Positions 1 to 8,563 of a stretch of DNA of 64,000 nt are shown piece after piece; the stretch's first letter is position 1; every line of letters starts with the position of its first letter. Both the position numbers and the translations under genes were made by a program. The DNA is from Guyparkeria halophila (GTDB lineage Bacteria > Pseudomonadota > Gammaproteobacteria > Halothiobacillales > Halothiobacillaceae). A model generated the notes under the pieces. It searched no databases. It was not told the DNA's origin and saw nothing but the letters and a program-made list of their open reading frames with translations. The stretch covers positions 2,115,501 to 2,179,500 of the forward strand of contig NZ_CP140153.1 of NCBI RefSeq assembly GCF_034479635.1. Direction: 5' to 3'.

Positions 1-896
1 AAGCCGCTGATCACCTCGGCCGGGTCGGCGTCGGTCGGCACGTCCGGGAAGAAATGCCGGGTGCCCAGGTGCCGGCCATCGCGGATGGTGGCCACGCCCA
101 CGGCGGTGGCGCCCTGCTCGCTGATCTGCGCGATCACGTCCGCATCCCCCGACATGCCGGTGATGCCCTGTTGCTGGCTCACCGCCCGCAGCATGCCGAT
201 CTGGTCGCGCAGGGAGGCGGCGGCCTCGAAATCCAGCGCCTCGGCAGCGCGCTCCATGCGGGCCACCAGGTCATCGGTCAGCTTCTGACTGCGCCCCGAC
301 AGGAACGCCATGGTGTCCTCCACGTCCTGGCGGTACTCCGCCTCGTCGACGTAGTCCACGCAAGGGGCCTTGCAGCGCTCGATCTGGTACTGCAGACAGG
401 GGCGCGAGCGGTTCTTGAACACGCTGTCCTCGCACTGGCGCACCTTGAACACCTTCTCGAGCAGGTTGAGCGTTTCGCGCACCGCGCCGGCCGAGGGATA
501 CGGGCCGAAGTAACGCCCCGGGCGCTTGCGCGAGCCGCGGTGGTAGGCCAGCCGCGGGAAGCGATCGTTGGTGGAGACGTAGATCCAGGGGTAGCTCTTG
601 TCGTCGCGCAGGAGGACGTTGTAGCGCGGTCGATGGGCCTTGATCAGGTTGCTCTCCAGGAGCAGCGCCTCGGCCTCGGTCTGGGTGGTGGTGATCTCGA
701 CGTCCGCCACCTGCTCGACCAGCCGGCGGGTCTTGATCGCCTTGGGCGTGCCGCGGAAATAGCTCGAAAGGCGATTCTTGAGGTTGCGCGCCTTGCCGAC
801 GTACAGGATATCGCCGTCGGCATTGAGGAAGCGGTAGACGCCGGGGCGCTCGGTCACGGAGGCCAGGAAGGCCTTGGCATCAAACCGGTCGGTCAT
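1..896 (-). CDS. uvrC: UvrABC excinuclease subunit C, N-terminal part (runs off the left edge)
   Basis: UvrC makes the dual incisions around bulky DNA lesions after UvrA/UvrB recognition, in the cytoplasm. Only the first 298 codons are present; the 3' end lies outside the window. Reading from the ATG at 894-896, residues 18-40 form a GIY-YIG nuclease core (PGVYRF at 18-23, LYVGKARNLK at 31-40), followed by the Cys-containing linker (about residues 155-175). A UVR motif of the 'DFEAAASLRDQI' type (about 220) is the UvrB-binding region. The RNase H-like endonuclease and HhH domains must lie to the left of position 1. It sits 15 bp downstream of the uvrY-like regulator, the usual gacA/uvrY-uvrC order. 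Nothing in the visible part looks damaged. Confidence 0.97.
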   Translation of the reverse strand, partial: MTDRFDAKAFLASVTERPGVYRFLNADGDILYVGKARNLKNRLSSYFRGTPKAIKTRRLVEQVADVEITTTQTEAEALLLESNLIKAHRPRYNVLLRDDKSYPWIYVSTNDRFPRLAYHRGSRKRPGRYFGPYPSAGAVRETLNLLEKVFKVRQCEDSVFKNRSRPCLQYQIERCKAPCVDYVDEAEYRQDVEDTMAFLSGRSQKLTDDLVARMERAAEALDFEAAASLRDQIGMLRAVSQQQGITGMSGDADVIAQISEQGATAVGVATIRDGRHLGTRHFFPDVPTDADPAEVISG

Positions 897-911
897 GGGC
901 GCGGGGAAGGA

Positions 912-1550
912 TCAGGCCGAGAGAACGGTACGGCCAGCCTTGACGGCGAGTCGCAGCAGGTCAATGTCGGTGCTGACCCCGAGCTTTTCGTGGATGCGGG
1001 CGCGGTAGGTGCTGATCGTCTTGGGACTGACACACAACGCCTCGGCGATCAGGGTATTGTTCTTGCCGTCGAGGATCATGCGCAGCACCTGCTGCTCGCG
1101 CCCGGACAGCACCTCGAACGGGTCTTCCTCGGGGCGCCCGTTCTGCAAGGCGATCTCCTGCGCGATGCGGCTGGAGACGTAGCGCTTGCCCTCGGCGGCC
1201 TTGCGGATGGCGCTGATCAACTCGTCCGGATCGGCATCCTTGGTGACGTAGGCGTGCACGCCGCAGTCGAGCACCTGGCGCGCCAGCGTGATGTCGGCCT
1301 CGGCGGTCAGGGCGACCAGGCCGAGGCGCGGATGGGCCTGGTGAGCGCGCTTGAGACACTCGTAACCGCCCATGCCGGGCATGTGGATGTCGCAGAGAAT
1401 CGCGTCGATCGATTCCGAGCGCAACTTGTCGAGCGCGCTCTCGCCACTGTCGGCCTCGGCGACCACCTCGATGTCGCGTACCCCGCCGATCAGGTGACTG
1501 ATCGCGGCGCGCACCATCGTGTGATCATCAACAATCATGACCCGAATCAT
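912..1550 (-). CDS. uvrY: Two-component response regulator, GacA/UvrY type (LuxR-family HTH)
   Basis: Predicted partner of a BarA/GacS-type sensor kinase, normally activating CsrB/RsmZ-type small RNAs. The protein is 212 aa, the usual length. It has an N-terminal receiver domain with acidic pocket D8-D9, phospho-acceptor D54 in CDIHMPG and a conserved Lys in 'VTKDAD' (about 105). The C-terminal LuxR/NarL helix-turn-helix begins near residue 145 (LSGREQQVLRMI, later SPKTISTYRARI). The start is the ATG at 1548-1550, giving MIRVMIVDD as in the family; the open frame continues upstream to 1673 but that extension is not protein-like. It lies directly upstream of uvrC, and the pair is probably co-transcribed. 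The cognate kinase is not in this window. Confidence 0.93.
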   Translation of the reverse strand: MIRVMIVDDHTMVRAAISHLIGGVRDIEVVAEADSGESALDKLRSESIDAILCDIHMPGMGGYECLKRAHQAHPRLGLVALTAEADITLARQVLDCGVHAYVTKDADPDELISAIRKAAEGKRYVSSRIAQEIALQNGRPEEDPFEVLSGREQQVLRMILDGKNNTLIAEALCVSPKTISTYRARIHEKLGVSTDIDLLRLAVKAGRTVLSA

Positions 1551-1688
1551 CGGCAACCCTTCGTCTTGGTGCGGACACGCCCGCATCGATTCCTCACCGT
1601 GCGCCCTGTCCTGACCGGCAAACTCGCGTCGCCCGGCCCGAATGTTCCGTCGCGAGCCACCCGGGGGTGGCATCGAACAGCCCGCAAT

Positions 1689-2156
1689 TTACCACTGACT
1701 GTAGGGATTTTTAACCAGCGAGACATTGTAGTACCGGGCGTCGTGTGACACCTCGTCGCCCAGCCACGCCGGGTGAGCAAAGGGCTGATCGACGTGTTCG
1801 AGTTCCACCTCGGCGACGATCAAACCGTCGTTCTCGCCGTGGAACTCGTCGATTTCCCACAGCAGACCGTCGCGCGGCACGAAATGCCGGGTCTTGTCGA
1901 TCACGGGCCCGGTGGTCAGGTGATCAAGCATCCGTTCGGCATCCGCCAGGGGGATCTCGTATTCGAATTCGTCGCGCGAAATGCCGAGGGTCCGGCTCTT
2001 GATGTTCAACCAGGCCCGGCTGCCGGCAATGCGGGCACGCACTGACACCGGCCCCTGGTCGTTGAGATAGCCCTGCACCATGCGCTCGGAGCGCTCGATC
2101 TCGTTGCGCCAGGCCTCGCTGGCCAGCAGGAACTTGCGTTCGATTTCCTTGGCCAT
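1689..2156 (-). CDS. CYTH-domain protein (triphosphate tunnel metalloenzyme)
   Basis: A 155-residue single-domain CYTH protein. The signature ExExK is at residues 4-8 (EIERK). The alternating charged strands expected of a triphosphate tunnel follow (SVRARIAG, AWLNIKS, FEYEIP, WEIDEF, GLIVAEVELE). Stand-alone bacterial members are inorganic triphosphatases or class IV adenylate cyclases. The sequence does not tell these apart, but the short form near housekeeping genes favours triphosphatase. It starts at the ATG at 2154-2156, 27 bp after fabH, on the same strand, and may be the last gene of the rpmF-plsX-fabH operon. In E. coli fabD occupies this position. Confidence 0.85.
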   Translation of the reverse strand: MAKEIERKFLLASEAWRNEIERSERMVQGYLNDQGPVSVRARIAGSRAWLNIKSRTLGISRDEFEYEIPLADAERMLDHLTTGPVIDKTRHFVPRDGLLWEIDEFHGENDGLIVAEVELEHVDQPFAHPAWLGDEVSHDARYYNVSLVKNPYSQW

Positions 2157-2183
2157 TCGCGTCTCCGGAAGGTCGAAAGCGGA

Positions 2184-3158
2184 TCAGTAGCGCAGCAGCG
2201 CCGAACCCCAGGTAAAGCCGCCACCAAAGGCCTCAGTGAGGATGACATCACCGCGCTTGATGCGCCCGTCGCGCACGGCCGCATCCAGTGCCAGCGGCAC
2301 CGAGGCCGCCGAGGTGTTGCCATGTCGATCGACGGTCACCACCACCCGGTCCATCGACATGCCCAGCTTGCGGGCCGTGGCCTGGATGATGCGGATATTC
2401 GCCTGGTGTGGCACCAGCCAGTCGATCTCGTCCGGGCTCATGCCGGCGGCCTCCATGGTCTGGTCAACGATGCGCCCCAAGGTATTCACCGCCATGCGGA
2501 AGACCTCGTTGCCGCGCATCTCGATGAAGGCGGTGCCGTCGGCAAGCCGCTCCGGATCGGTGGTCTCCGGGTTCGGCTTGGTCGTGGTCAGCAGCGACTC
2601 GTAGCTGCCGTCGGCGTGGATGTCGGTGCGGATGATGCCCGGCTCGTCGGAGGCCTCCACCACCACCGCGCCCGCGCCGTCGGCGAACAGCACACAGGTG
2701 TTGCGGTCCGACCAGTTGACGATGCGCGACAGCGTCTCCGCGCCGACGACCAGCGCACAACGCGCCGCGCCGGTCTTGATGAACTTGTCGGCCACCGACA
2801 GGGCGTAGACGAAGCCGGTGCAAACCGCCTGGACGTCGAACGCCGGCGGACCGTGGATGCCGAGCTTCTGCTGCAGCAGGCAGGCCGTGGAGGGGAAGGT
2901 GCGATCCGGCGTGGTGGTGGCCACGATGATCAAGTCGACTTCCTCGGGCACCCGGCCGGCCGCTTCCAGCGCGCGCCGCGCCGCCGGCTCGGCCAGATCG
3001 GAGGTCAGCTGACCGTCGGCGGCGATGTGGCGCTGCTCGATGCCCGTACGTTCGCGGATCCAGCTATCGGAGGTATCCACGATCTGCTCGAGATCGCGGT
3101 TGGTCATGACCCGCTCGGGAAGGTAGCTGCCGGTCCCGGTGATGCGCGAATGGATCAT
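2184..3158 (-). CDS. fabH: 3-oxoacyl-ACP synthase III (KAS III)
   Basis: Initiates type II fatty acid synthesis by condensing an acyl-CoA primer (usually acetyl-CoA) with malonyl-ACP. The 324-aa length is typical. The catalytic triad is visible: C113 in AVCTGF, H251 in VPHQANIRI and N281 in RHGNTSAAS. It starts at the ATG at 3156-3158, overlapping the 3' end of plsX by 4 bp, which implies translational coupling. In E. coli fabH is followed by fabD-fabG-acpP-fabF. Here it is followed by a CYTH protein and then by uvrY on the same strand, so the rest of the fab cluster is elsewhere. Confidence 0.97.
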   Translation of the reverse strand: MIHSRITGTGSYLPERVMTNRDLEQIVDTSDSWIRERTGIEQRHIAADGQLTSDLAEPAARRALEAAGRVPEEVDLIIVATTTPDRTFPSTACLLQQKLGIHGPPAFDVQAVCTGFVYALSVADKFIKTGAARCALVVGAETLSRIVNWSDRNTCVLFADGAGAVVVEASDEPGIIRTDIHADGSYESLLTTTKPNPETTDPERLADGTAFIEMRGNEVFRMAVNTLGRIVDQTMEAAGMSPDEIDWLVPHQANIRIIQATARKLGMSMDRVVVTVDRHGNTSAASVPLALDAAVRDGRIKRGDVILTEAFGGGFTWGSALLRY

Positions 3159-4177
3159 CCGTCAGAGCGCTCCTGCAGCAGTGTCTCCAGCCGCTGGTCG
3201 ATACGGCGCGGCACGTCCTTCTCGATCTCGCGCAGGGCCACGTCGAGCGCGTTGCCGAAGGCCTCGACACTGGCCCCGCCATGGCTTTTGATGATGATGC
3301 CCTGCAGGCCGAGGAGGCTGGCCCCGTTGTAGCGGCCGGGATCGACACGCTTTTTCAGACGCGCCAGTACCGGCAGCGCCATCAGGGCGGCCAGGCGAGA
3401 GAAGATGCCCCGCTTGAATTCCTGGCGCAGGAAGTGGCTGATCATCTTCGCCACCCCTTCGCTGCTCTTGAGCGCGACGTTGCCGACAAAGCCATCACAG
3501 ACCACCACGTCAACGCCACCTTTATAGATGTCGTCGCCCTCGACGAAACCGATGTAGTTCACCGGCCCCGCCTGGAGGCGTTCGGCGGCGCTCTTGACGG
3601 TATCGTTGCCCTTCATCGCTTCGGCACCGACATTGAGCAGGCCGACGCGCGGTGAGGGATTGTCGTCGAAGGCCTCGACCAACACCGAACCCATGACCGC
3701 GAACTGGAACAGGTGCTCGGCATCGCAATCGACATTGGCCCCCAGGTCGAGCACATGGGTGTGCCCGGACTCGTTCGGCAACGCGGTGCAGATGGCCGGG
3801 CGCTCGATACCCGGCAGGGTCTTGAGCACGAACTTGGCCGTGGCCATCAACGCCCCGGTATTGCCCGCGCTGACCGCAGCCTGTGCTCGCCCGTCCTTGA
3901 CCAGATCAATCGCCAGCCGCATCGACGACGACTTCTTGATGCGCAGGGCGACCGCCGGCGACTCGTCCATCGCCACCACCTGGTCGGCGTGGACGATTTC
4001 GATCCGGTCACGGTCCACGCCGGCCTCGTCGGCCAGGTACCGCTCGATCGTGGCCTGGTCGCCGACCAGCAACAGCCCGGCGGACGGGTGGCGCGACAGA
4101 AAACGGGCAGCGGCACGGACCGTGACCTCGGGTCCGTGATCGCCACCCATTACGTCAATTGCGATCTGGTTAGTCAT
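3155..4177 (-). CDS. plsX: Phosphate acyltransferase PlsX
   Basis: Converts acyl-ACP to acyl-phosphate, the donor used by PlsY for glycerol-3-phosphate acylation in phospholipid synthesis; the family is soluble and associates peripherally with the membrane. The protein is 340 aa, full length. It opens with the family N-terminus ([12 protein letters not shown]) and carries the conserved [10 protein letters not shown] segment and the [16 protein letters not shown] segment. The start is the ATG at 4175-4177. It lies between rpmF (about 120 bp upstream) and fabH (4-bp overlap), the classical yceD-rpmF-plsX-fabH order linking ribosome and membrane synthesis. Confidence 0.97.
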   Translation of the reverse strand: MTNQIAIDVMGGDHGPEVTVRAAARFLSRHPSAGLLLVGDQATIERYLADEAGVDRDRIEIVHADQVVAMDESPAVALRIKKSSSMRLAIDLVKDGRAQAAVSAGNTGALMATAKFVLKTLPGIERPAICTALPNESGHTHVLDLGANVDCDAEHLFQFAVMGSVLVEAFDDNPSPRVGLLNVGAEAMKGNDTVKSAAERLQAGPVNYIGFVEGDDIYKGGVDVVVCDGFVGNVALKSSEGVAKMISHFLRQEFKRGIFSRLAALMALPVLARLKKRVDPGRYNGASLLGLQGIIIKSHGGASVEAFGNALDVALREIEKDVPRRIDQRLETLLQERSDG

Positions 4178-4298
4178 CGATGCCCCTTGCCCGCGGGAAG
4201 CCCGCGCGTGACGACGCTGCCCGAATCACCGACGAGTCGGCACGGACAGGCCGTGCCGCCCGACAAGCAGGCGGCACGCAGGCATTCGGCGAAGGAAA

Positions 4299-4484
4299 TC
4301 AGGCGTTGTCGCCCGACTTGGTGACCACGCGACGACCACGGTAGAAACCGTCCGGAGTGACGTGGTGACGACGATGGGTCTCGCCGCTGGTCGGATCGAT
4401 GGACAGCTGGGTGCTCTTCAGGCTGTCGTGGGCGCGGCGGGAGTCGCGCTTGGCGCGGCTGACCTTGTTCTGCTGTACGGCCAT
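4299..4484 (-). CDS. rpmF: 50S ribosomal protein L32
   Basis: A small basic protein of the large ribosomal subunit, 61 aa. The start [14 protein letters not shown] is the family signature, and the His-rich stretch [18 protein letters not shown] with a short C-terminal tail is typical of proteobacterial L32. A purine-rich TTGGAGG-like ribosome-binding site lies just upstream of the ATG. It sits between yceD and plsX as in most gammaproteobacteria. The zinc-ribbon cysteines of some L32 forms are absent, as expected for this lineage. Confidence 0.98.
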   Translation of the reverse strand: MAVQQNKVSRAKRDSRRAHDSLKSTQLSIDPTSGETHRRHHVTPDGFYRGRRVVTKSGDNA

Positions 4485-4597
4485 GGTTTTCTACCTCCAA
4501 AATGATCAAGACGCGCCGGGGCGCGCCTGCTTACTTTCACGTTTTCCCTTTCCGTCGCGGCGTTACCGCCACGACACGAATTCATGTGCCCCCGGGT

Positions 4598-5179
4598 TTA
4601 CTCTTTCCCCGGTACCTTCTTCAACGCGGCCAGGGCCGCGAAGGGATTCTCGTCGCCGTCCTCGTCGACCGGCTCGGCCAACTGGCCCGACTCGTAAGGC
4701 CGATCGGGCGGGATCGGCCCACAGGGTGTTTCATGCACCGGCATCAGGGGCACGGCCATCAGCAGCTCGTCCTCGATCAGGTCGAGCAGCTTGACCCGCC
4801 CCTCGCGCCCGAGGATCACCGGCTCGGCCGCGGCGTCGACGTGCTCGGCCTGCTCCTCGCTGAACACGAAGCTCAACCGGGAGGACGAGGCGACCGGCTG
4901 CACCACCGTCTCGCGGCAGCGGGCGCATTCCAGCGCCAACGACGCCTCGATGGCCATCTCGGCGGCCAGCGGGTGCACCCCCTGTCCCTCGAAGAAACGT
5001 ATCCGATAGGACAGCCGGCCATCCTCGGGGGCCATGTCGCGGCATCGCGACAATGCCGAGAGCGGCAATTCGCCGGCCCGCTCCTCTCCCGCCCGGCACG
5101 CGGCGCGCACATCCAGCGGCACGCTCAACTGCCTCACATCCAACGGCTTGGCATCCTTCTGGCTGTCGTCAGTCGACAT
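4598..5179 (-). CDS. yceD: YceD family (DUF177) protein, 23S rRNA accumulation factor
   Basis: Member of the DUF177/YceD family, which is co-inherited with rpmF and reported to help 23S rRNA accumulate. The protein is 193 aa from the ATG at 5177-5179 (MSTDDSQKDAKPLD). An in-frame extension to 5245 exists but reads like leader sequence. The family features are the Cys pair CARC (C85, C88) after 'ASLALE' and a later 'ETPCGP' Cys, followed by an acidic tail ending in ENPFAALAALK. It lies 113 bp upstream of rpmF on the same strand and is the first gene of the operon. Confidence 0.9.
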   Translation of the reverse strand: MSTDDSQKDAKPLDVRQLSVPLDVRAACRAGEERAGELPLSALSRCRDMAPEDGRLSYRIRFFEGQGVHPLAAEMAIEASLALECARCRETVVQPVASSSRLSFVFSEEQAEHVDAAAEPVILGREGRVKLLDLIEDELLMAVPLMPVHETPCGPIPPDRPYESGQLAEPVDEDGDENPFAALAALKKVPGKE

Positions 5180-5310
5180 CGGCACCATCCTGCGCCAGTG
5201 GACCGGGACGCCCCCAGAACGGCCCAAAATGGCCCGGGGCGCCAACGGCCTTGCAAGCGGGAATCTTAATCCGCTAAGTTTACCGGCTTCTCACACTTTC
5301 GCCAAACACA

Positions 5311-5907
5311 ATGCCGCTCCACAAACCAGACCTGATCCTCGCCTCCGGCTCGGCAACCCGCCGCCAGTTGCTGGACCGACTGCAGATCCCCTACGCCGTC
5401 GACCCCGCCGACATCGACGAAACGCTGGCCGCCAACGAACCAGCCGCGCAGGCCTGCCAACGACTGGCCCGGGCAAAGGCCGATCGGGTAGCCGGGCGAC
5501 ACCCCGACGCCGTGGTCCTGGGTTCCGACCAGATGCTCTCCTGGCGCGGCGGCCTCCTGGGCAAGCCCGGTGATGCCGAAACCGCCCGTTGCCAGCTTGC
5601 CGAGATCGCCGGCGAAGCCATTGCCTTCCACGTGGCGATCAGCGTTGCCTGCCCGGACGGGCGGCGACTCGACTGGCACGAGATCGTCGAAGCGCGCATG
5701 CGGCAGCTGACCCGCGAGGAGATCGCCCGTTACGTCGAGATCGAGCGCCCCTTCGACTGCGCCGGCAGCATGCGCTCGGAAGGCCTGGGCATCTGCCTGG
5801 TCGAACGCATGGACAGTCGCGACCCCAGCGCGATCCTCGGCATGCCGCTGATCGCCACCGCGCGCCTGCTGCGCGATGCGGGCATCGACCCCCTGCATCG
5901 CGCCTAA
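5311..5907 (+). CDS. Maf/YceF-type nucleoside triphosphate pyrophosphatase
   Basis: House-cleaning enzyme that hydrolyses modified nucleoside triphosphates to monophosphates. The protein is 198 aa, the normal length. The Maf signature is at the N-terminus (LILASGSATRRQLL, residues 8-21). The conserved VVLGSDQM and LLGKPGDAETAR motifs follow. Its divergent position next to yceD-rpmF-plsX matches E. coli yceF, so 7-methyl-GTP is the likeliest substrate. It starts with ATG at 5311, only 131 bp from the divergent yceD start, so the two promoters share a short intergenic region. Confidence 0.92.
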   Translation: MPLHKPDLILASGSATRRQLLDRLQIPYAVDPADIDETLAANEPAAQACQRLARAKADRVAGRHPDAVVLGSDQMLSWRGGLLGKPGDAETARCQLAEIAGEAIAFHVAISVACPDGRRLDWHEIVEARMRQLTREEIARYVEIERPFDCAGSMRSEGLGICLVERMDSRDPSAILGMPLIATARLLRDAGIDPLHRA

Positions 5908-5938
5908 AGACCGCCGGGCAAGGCGTGTTCCGGAACGC

Positions 5939-5961
5939 CGCTGATAAGCCCGCTGATAAGC
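5939..5961. repeat. Two near-tandem copies of an 11-bp unit (CGCTGATAAGC)
   Basis: Copies lie at 5939-5949 and 5951-5961, separated by one base, in the 209-bp gap between the Maf gene and the UppP-like gene. They could be a small duplication or paired half-sites for a DNA-binding protein. They end about 155 bp upstream of the UppP-like start. Nothing else in the gap was recognised. Confidence 0.4.
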
Positions 5962-6116
5962 GGTCGCGCAGGGCCGACGACACGAGAACCTTGTCCGCAT
6001 GTGAACACCGGAAGACTGACCGCACTCGTGCCGTGCATGCCAGCGAGGCTGCCGGCATTTGACGCCCCCGGCCCCGTGCAGTAAAAACACCGCTTTCCCA
6101 TCGTCAGGATAGCCAC

Positions 6117-6983
6117 GTGACACTGCTCATCGCCGCCCTGCTCGGCGTCATTCAGGGCATCTTCATGTTCCTGCCCGTCAGCTCGACGGCCCACCTGGTG
6201 CTGACCCAACACTGGCTGATCGAGAAAGGCCATGACCTGCCGCCGCCGAACAGCCCCGAGATGATCCTGTTCGACCTGGTGGTGCATGTCGGCACGCTGG
6301 TCTCGATCGTGGTGGTGTTCTGGCCCAGCCTGTGGCGCTTCTCGCGGAACGCGGCAACCGGCGCCCTCCACTGGGCCTCGGCCGACGGGCGCCACGAGGG
6401 CATGCCACTGTACGTGCGCCTGTTCCTGCTGGGGATGCTGTCGGTACTGGCCACCGCCGCAATCGGCTTCGGGCTCAAGACCACCTTCGAGCAGGTGTTC
6501 GCCACGCCGCTGATGATCGCCTTCACGCTCACCCTGACCGGCATCCTGCTGTGGTGGACCGACAAGCTGGGGCCGCGCCGGCGCGGTCTGAAGGGCATCA
6601 ACGCCCGGGTGGCGACCGTCATCGGCGTGGCCCAGGGTCTCGCGTTGGTCCCGGGGTTGTCGCGCAGCGCCATGACCATCGTGTTTTCGCTGTTCACGGG
6701 GCTAAAGCGCCGCTGGGCCGCCGAATACAGCTTCTTCCTGGCCATCCCCACCATCCTGGCGGCCACCCTGGTGCAGAGCCTGGATGTCTGGGGCAATCTC
6801 GGCCTCAACGGCGTCAGCCTGATGGCCATGGCGGTCGGCTTCGTGGTCTCGGCGCTGGTCGGCATCGTCTCCCTGAAGCTGGTGGTCTACTTCCTCTACC
6901 GCGCCCAACTCAAGATCTTTTCCTTCTATGTCTGGCTGCTGGCCGCGGCCGTCCTGTTCGGCTGGATCGACCTGCCGGCCTGA
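6117..6983 (+). CDS. uppP: UppP/BacA-family undecaprenyl-diphosphatase, divergent active site
   Basis: The family dephosphorylates undecaprenyl diphosphate in the inner membrane to recycle the peptidoglycan and O-antigen lipid carrier. The protein is 288 aa with about eight hydrophobic segments. The LPVSSTAHL loop (residues 19-27) and a second PGLSRSAMT loop mark the family. Two substitutions stand out. The (E/Q)xxxE motif preceding FLP reads QGIFM, so the second acid is Met17 (codon at 6165-6167). The usual PGxSRSGxT has Ala for the second Gly. The acidic residue corresponds to Glu21 of E. coli UppP, important for its activity. The start is GTG at 6117 with upstream CAGGAT. It could be an authentic UppP with altered metal binding or a paralogue with another polyprenyl substrate. 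Confidence 0.85.
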   Translation: MTLLIAALLGVIQGIFMFLPVSSTAHLVLTQHWLIEKGHDLPPPNSPEMILFDLVVHVGTLVSIVVVFWPSLWRFSRNAATGALHWASADGRHEGMPLYVRLFLLGMLSVLATAAIGFGLKTTFEQVFATPLMIAFTLTLTGILLWWTDKLGPRRRGLKGINARVATVIGVAQGLALVPGLSRSAMTIVFSLFTGLKRRWAAEYSFFLAIPTILAATLVQSLDVWGNLGLNGVSLMAMAVGFVVSALVGIVSLKLVVYFLYRAQLKIFSFYVWLLAAAVLFGWIDLPA

Positions 6984-7092
6984 CGCGCGCATCCGACGAG
7001 CCGGTCCATTCACCTCGCCCCGCCGGGCAGCCGGCGTGACGGCCGGCGCTGGACTGAAATCCAGCCCAAAGGAAAACCCCGACCGTCGGCGC

Positions 7093-7863
7093 TCAGTAGC
7101 CCAGCCGCTTGCGCGCGATCTGGTGCAGTTCCGGCGTGGCAGCCGCACAGACGGTCGTGGTGTCCAGACCCACACCCTTGCCTTCCAGATCGGTGAATAC
7201 GCCACCGGCCTCCTGCACGATCACCGACAAGGCGGCAATGTCGAGCACGTTGACGTCCGACTCGACGATCAGGTCGATCGCACCGCGCGTCAGCAGGTGG
7301 TAGTGGTAGAAGTCGCCGTAGCCACGGGTACGGTTGACCTCGGCGACCAGCGTCGCCAGACCCGCCCAGCCGACCGGCTGCTTGGCCAAGGTCGAGAGGT
7401 TGCCCACCGACAGCGTCGCCTCGCCGAGCGTGTCGATCTGGCTGACCCGCGCGGCGCGATCCTTGAAGAACGCCCCGCCGCCCTTCTCGGCGTAGGCGTA
7501 TTCACCGAACACCGGCGCGCTGGAGACGCCCAGGATGATCTCGTCGCCGTGCATCAGCGCGATCTGGGTGGAGAAGAACGGGTACTCGCGCACGAAGCTC
7601 TTGGTGCCGTCGATCGGATCGACCAGCCAGGTGAACTCGGCATCAGGCCGCGTCTTGCCGGTCTCCTCGCCGTAAAAACCGTGATCCGGGAAGGCATCGA
7701 GGATCACCGCCTTGATCGCCTTCTCGGTCTCCACGTCGGCCACCGTCACCGGCGTGGCATCTTCCTTGATCTCGATCTCGACGTTCTGCTGCCAGTAGCG
7801 GCGGACGACGGTTTCGGCGGCGCGGGCGGCGGCCAGCGCGGTTTCGAGGTATTGGCTCTGCAT
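7093..7863 (-). CDS. Inositol monophosphatase-family phosphatase, HisN-like
   Basis: A Mg-dependent, Li-sensitive type phosphatase of 256 aa. Conserved metal-site motifs are EE at residues 66-67 (GFYGEETG), DPIDGTKSF at 82-90 (D82, D85) and the C-terminal 'VLDIAALSVIVQEAGG' Asp (about 209). The 'GYGDFYHY' segment (about 190) resembles that of histidinol-phosphate phosphatases of the IMPase fold more than SuhB. Histidinol phosphatase is therefore the first guess, inositol-1-phosphate or another sugar phosphate the second. It is the gene that would follow the zinc metallopeptidase directly if the low-GC island were removed. A TATACAAT hexamer-like -10 candidate lies at about 7921-7930 on the minus strand. 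Confidence 0.87.
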   Translation of the reverse strand: MQSQYLETALAAARAAETVVRRYWQQNVEIEIKEDATPVTVADVETEKAIKAVILDAFPDHGFYGEETGKTRPDAEFTWLVDPIDGTKSFVREYPFFSTQIALMHGDEIILGVSSAPVFGEYAYAEKGGGAFFKDRAARVSQIDTLGEATLSVGNLSTLAKQPVGWAGLATLVAEVNRTRGYGDFYHYHLLTRGAIDLIVESDVNVLDIAALSVIVQEAGGVFTDLEGKGVGLDTTTVCAAATPELHQIARKRLGY

Positions 7864-7963
7864 GACGCGTTCCTGGTTTTACTCTGGATTTCGTGCCGGA
7901 TGCCGGCGTGATGGCGGGCATTGTATACGAGACACGCCTGCGTTCGGACGCAAAGCGGACCGA

Positions 7964-7993
7964 GTGTCAACGACGCATGCCGCGCAGCCACTT
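7964..7993. repeat. Left direct repeat of the island (duplicated metallopeptidase gene end)
   Basis: On the minus strand this encodes KWLRGMRR and TGA, then CAC. It matches 9586-9615 at 27 of 30 positions. The mismatches (7970, 7973, 7982) are all synonymous in that reading frame. A remnant of coding sequence without its gene is best explained as an att-like site left by integration. Confidence 0.75.
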
Positions 7994-8015
7994 TACGAAA
8001 AGGTTTCTGACCCCT

Positions 8016-8471
8016 TTACCTTATAAAAACACCATTCCTCAACGCATACAAAAACCAAACTCTAGAATCACCATTCCATAAAATTTTGATATCAAAAGAA
8101 GAGGTGCCAACCTGAGAATAAACCTTTATCGGACACACACCCCAAACATACACCCCAGACTTGCCTTTTAAGTCCACCCCCTGAAAATCACATTCTCCCC
8201 GGAGGGAAACCTCATGTATTCGACCTACATTTATTCTCATGTAGTCGGAAAAAACCTCTGGGTCCGTGTCCATAGAATACAACAGCCAATCAGAGGAGTG
8301 ATTCCTAATCGAATCAACGCTCCAATTGTCATCCGATATGTCTTTAAGAACATCGACCGCAAATTTCTCCCCGTCCGACAACACCATCGCGGACCTAATA
8401 TGCAAGGAGGCCCAGTAAGCGATGATCATGATCACAATCAACAGAGTGATCACCTTGAATTTCCTTGACAC
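8016..8471 (-). CDS. Hypothetical membrane-anchored protein of the island
   Basis: A 151-aa protein of unrecognised family. It has an N-terminal hydrophobic helix (about residues 7-22, VITLLIVIMIIAYWAS), probably an uncleaved anchor, followed by a mainly polar domain that would face the periplasm. Two Cys (in RGECDFQ and WGVCPIK) could form a disulfide. The start is GTG at 8469-8471, preceded by AAGGGG at a good distance on the minus strand. Codon use is AT-rich compared with the flanks. It is the last gene of the island, next to the left repeat. No function is assigned; an immunity, inhibitor or sensor role would be speculation. Confidence 0.65.
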   Translation of the reverse strand: MSRKFKVITLLIVIMIIAYWASLHIRSAMVLSDGEKFAVDVLKDISDDNWSVDSIRNHSSDWLLYSMDTDPEVFSDYMRINVGRIHEVSLRGECDFQGVDLKGKSGVYVWGVCPIKVYSQVGTSSFDIKILWNGDSRVWFLYALRNGVFIR

Positions 8472-8563
8472 GGAACATACCCCTTACAACTTAAATCTGA
8501 TCAATCAAAGAAAATGCCAACAACCGGACATGGCAGTAAAGACAAACTTCGCAACGAGATAGA

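Noticed and set aside
54-1748. Long plus-strand open frame of 564 codons
   Set aside because: It is antisense to uvrC and uvrY, whose motifs are unmistakable; long antisense frames are expected at this G+C.
7021-7092. Possible terminator between the convergent UppP-like and HisN-like genes
   Set aside because: Several short inverted repeats exist (GCCGGC..., CTGG...CCAG) but none is followed by a T run on either strand.
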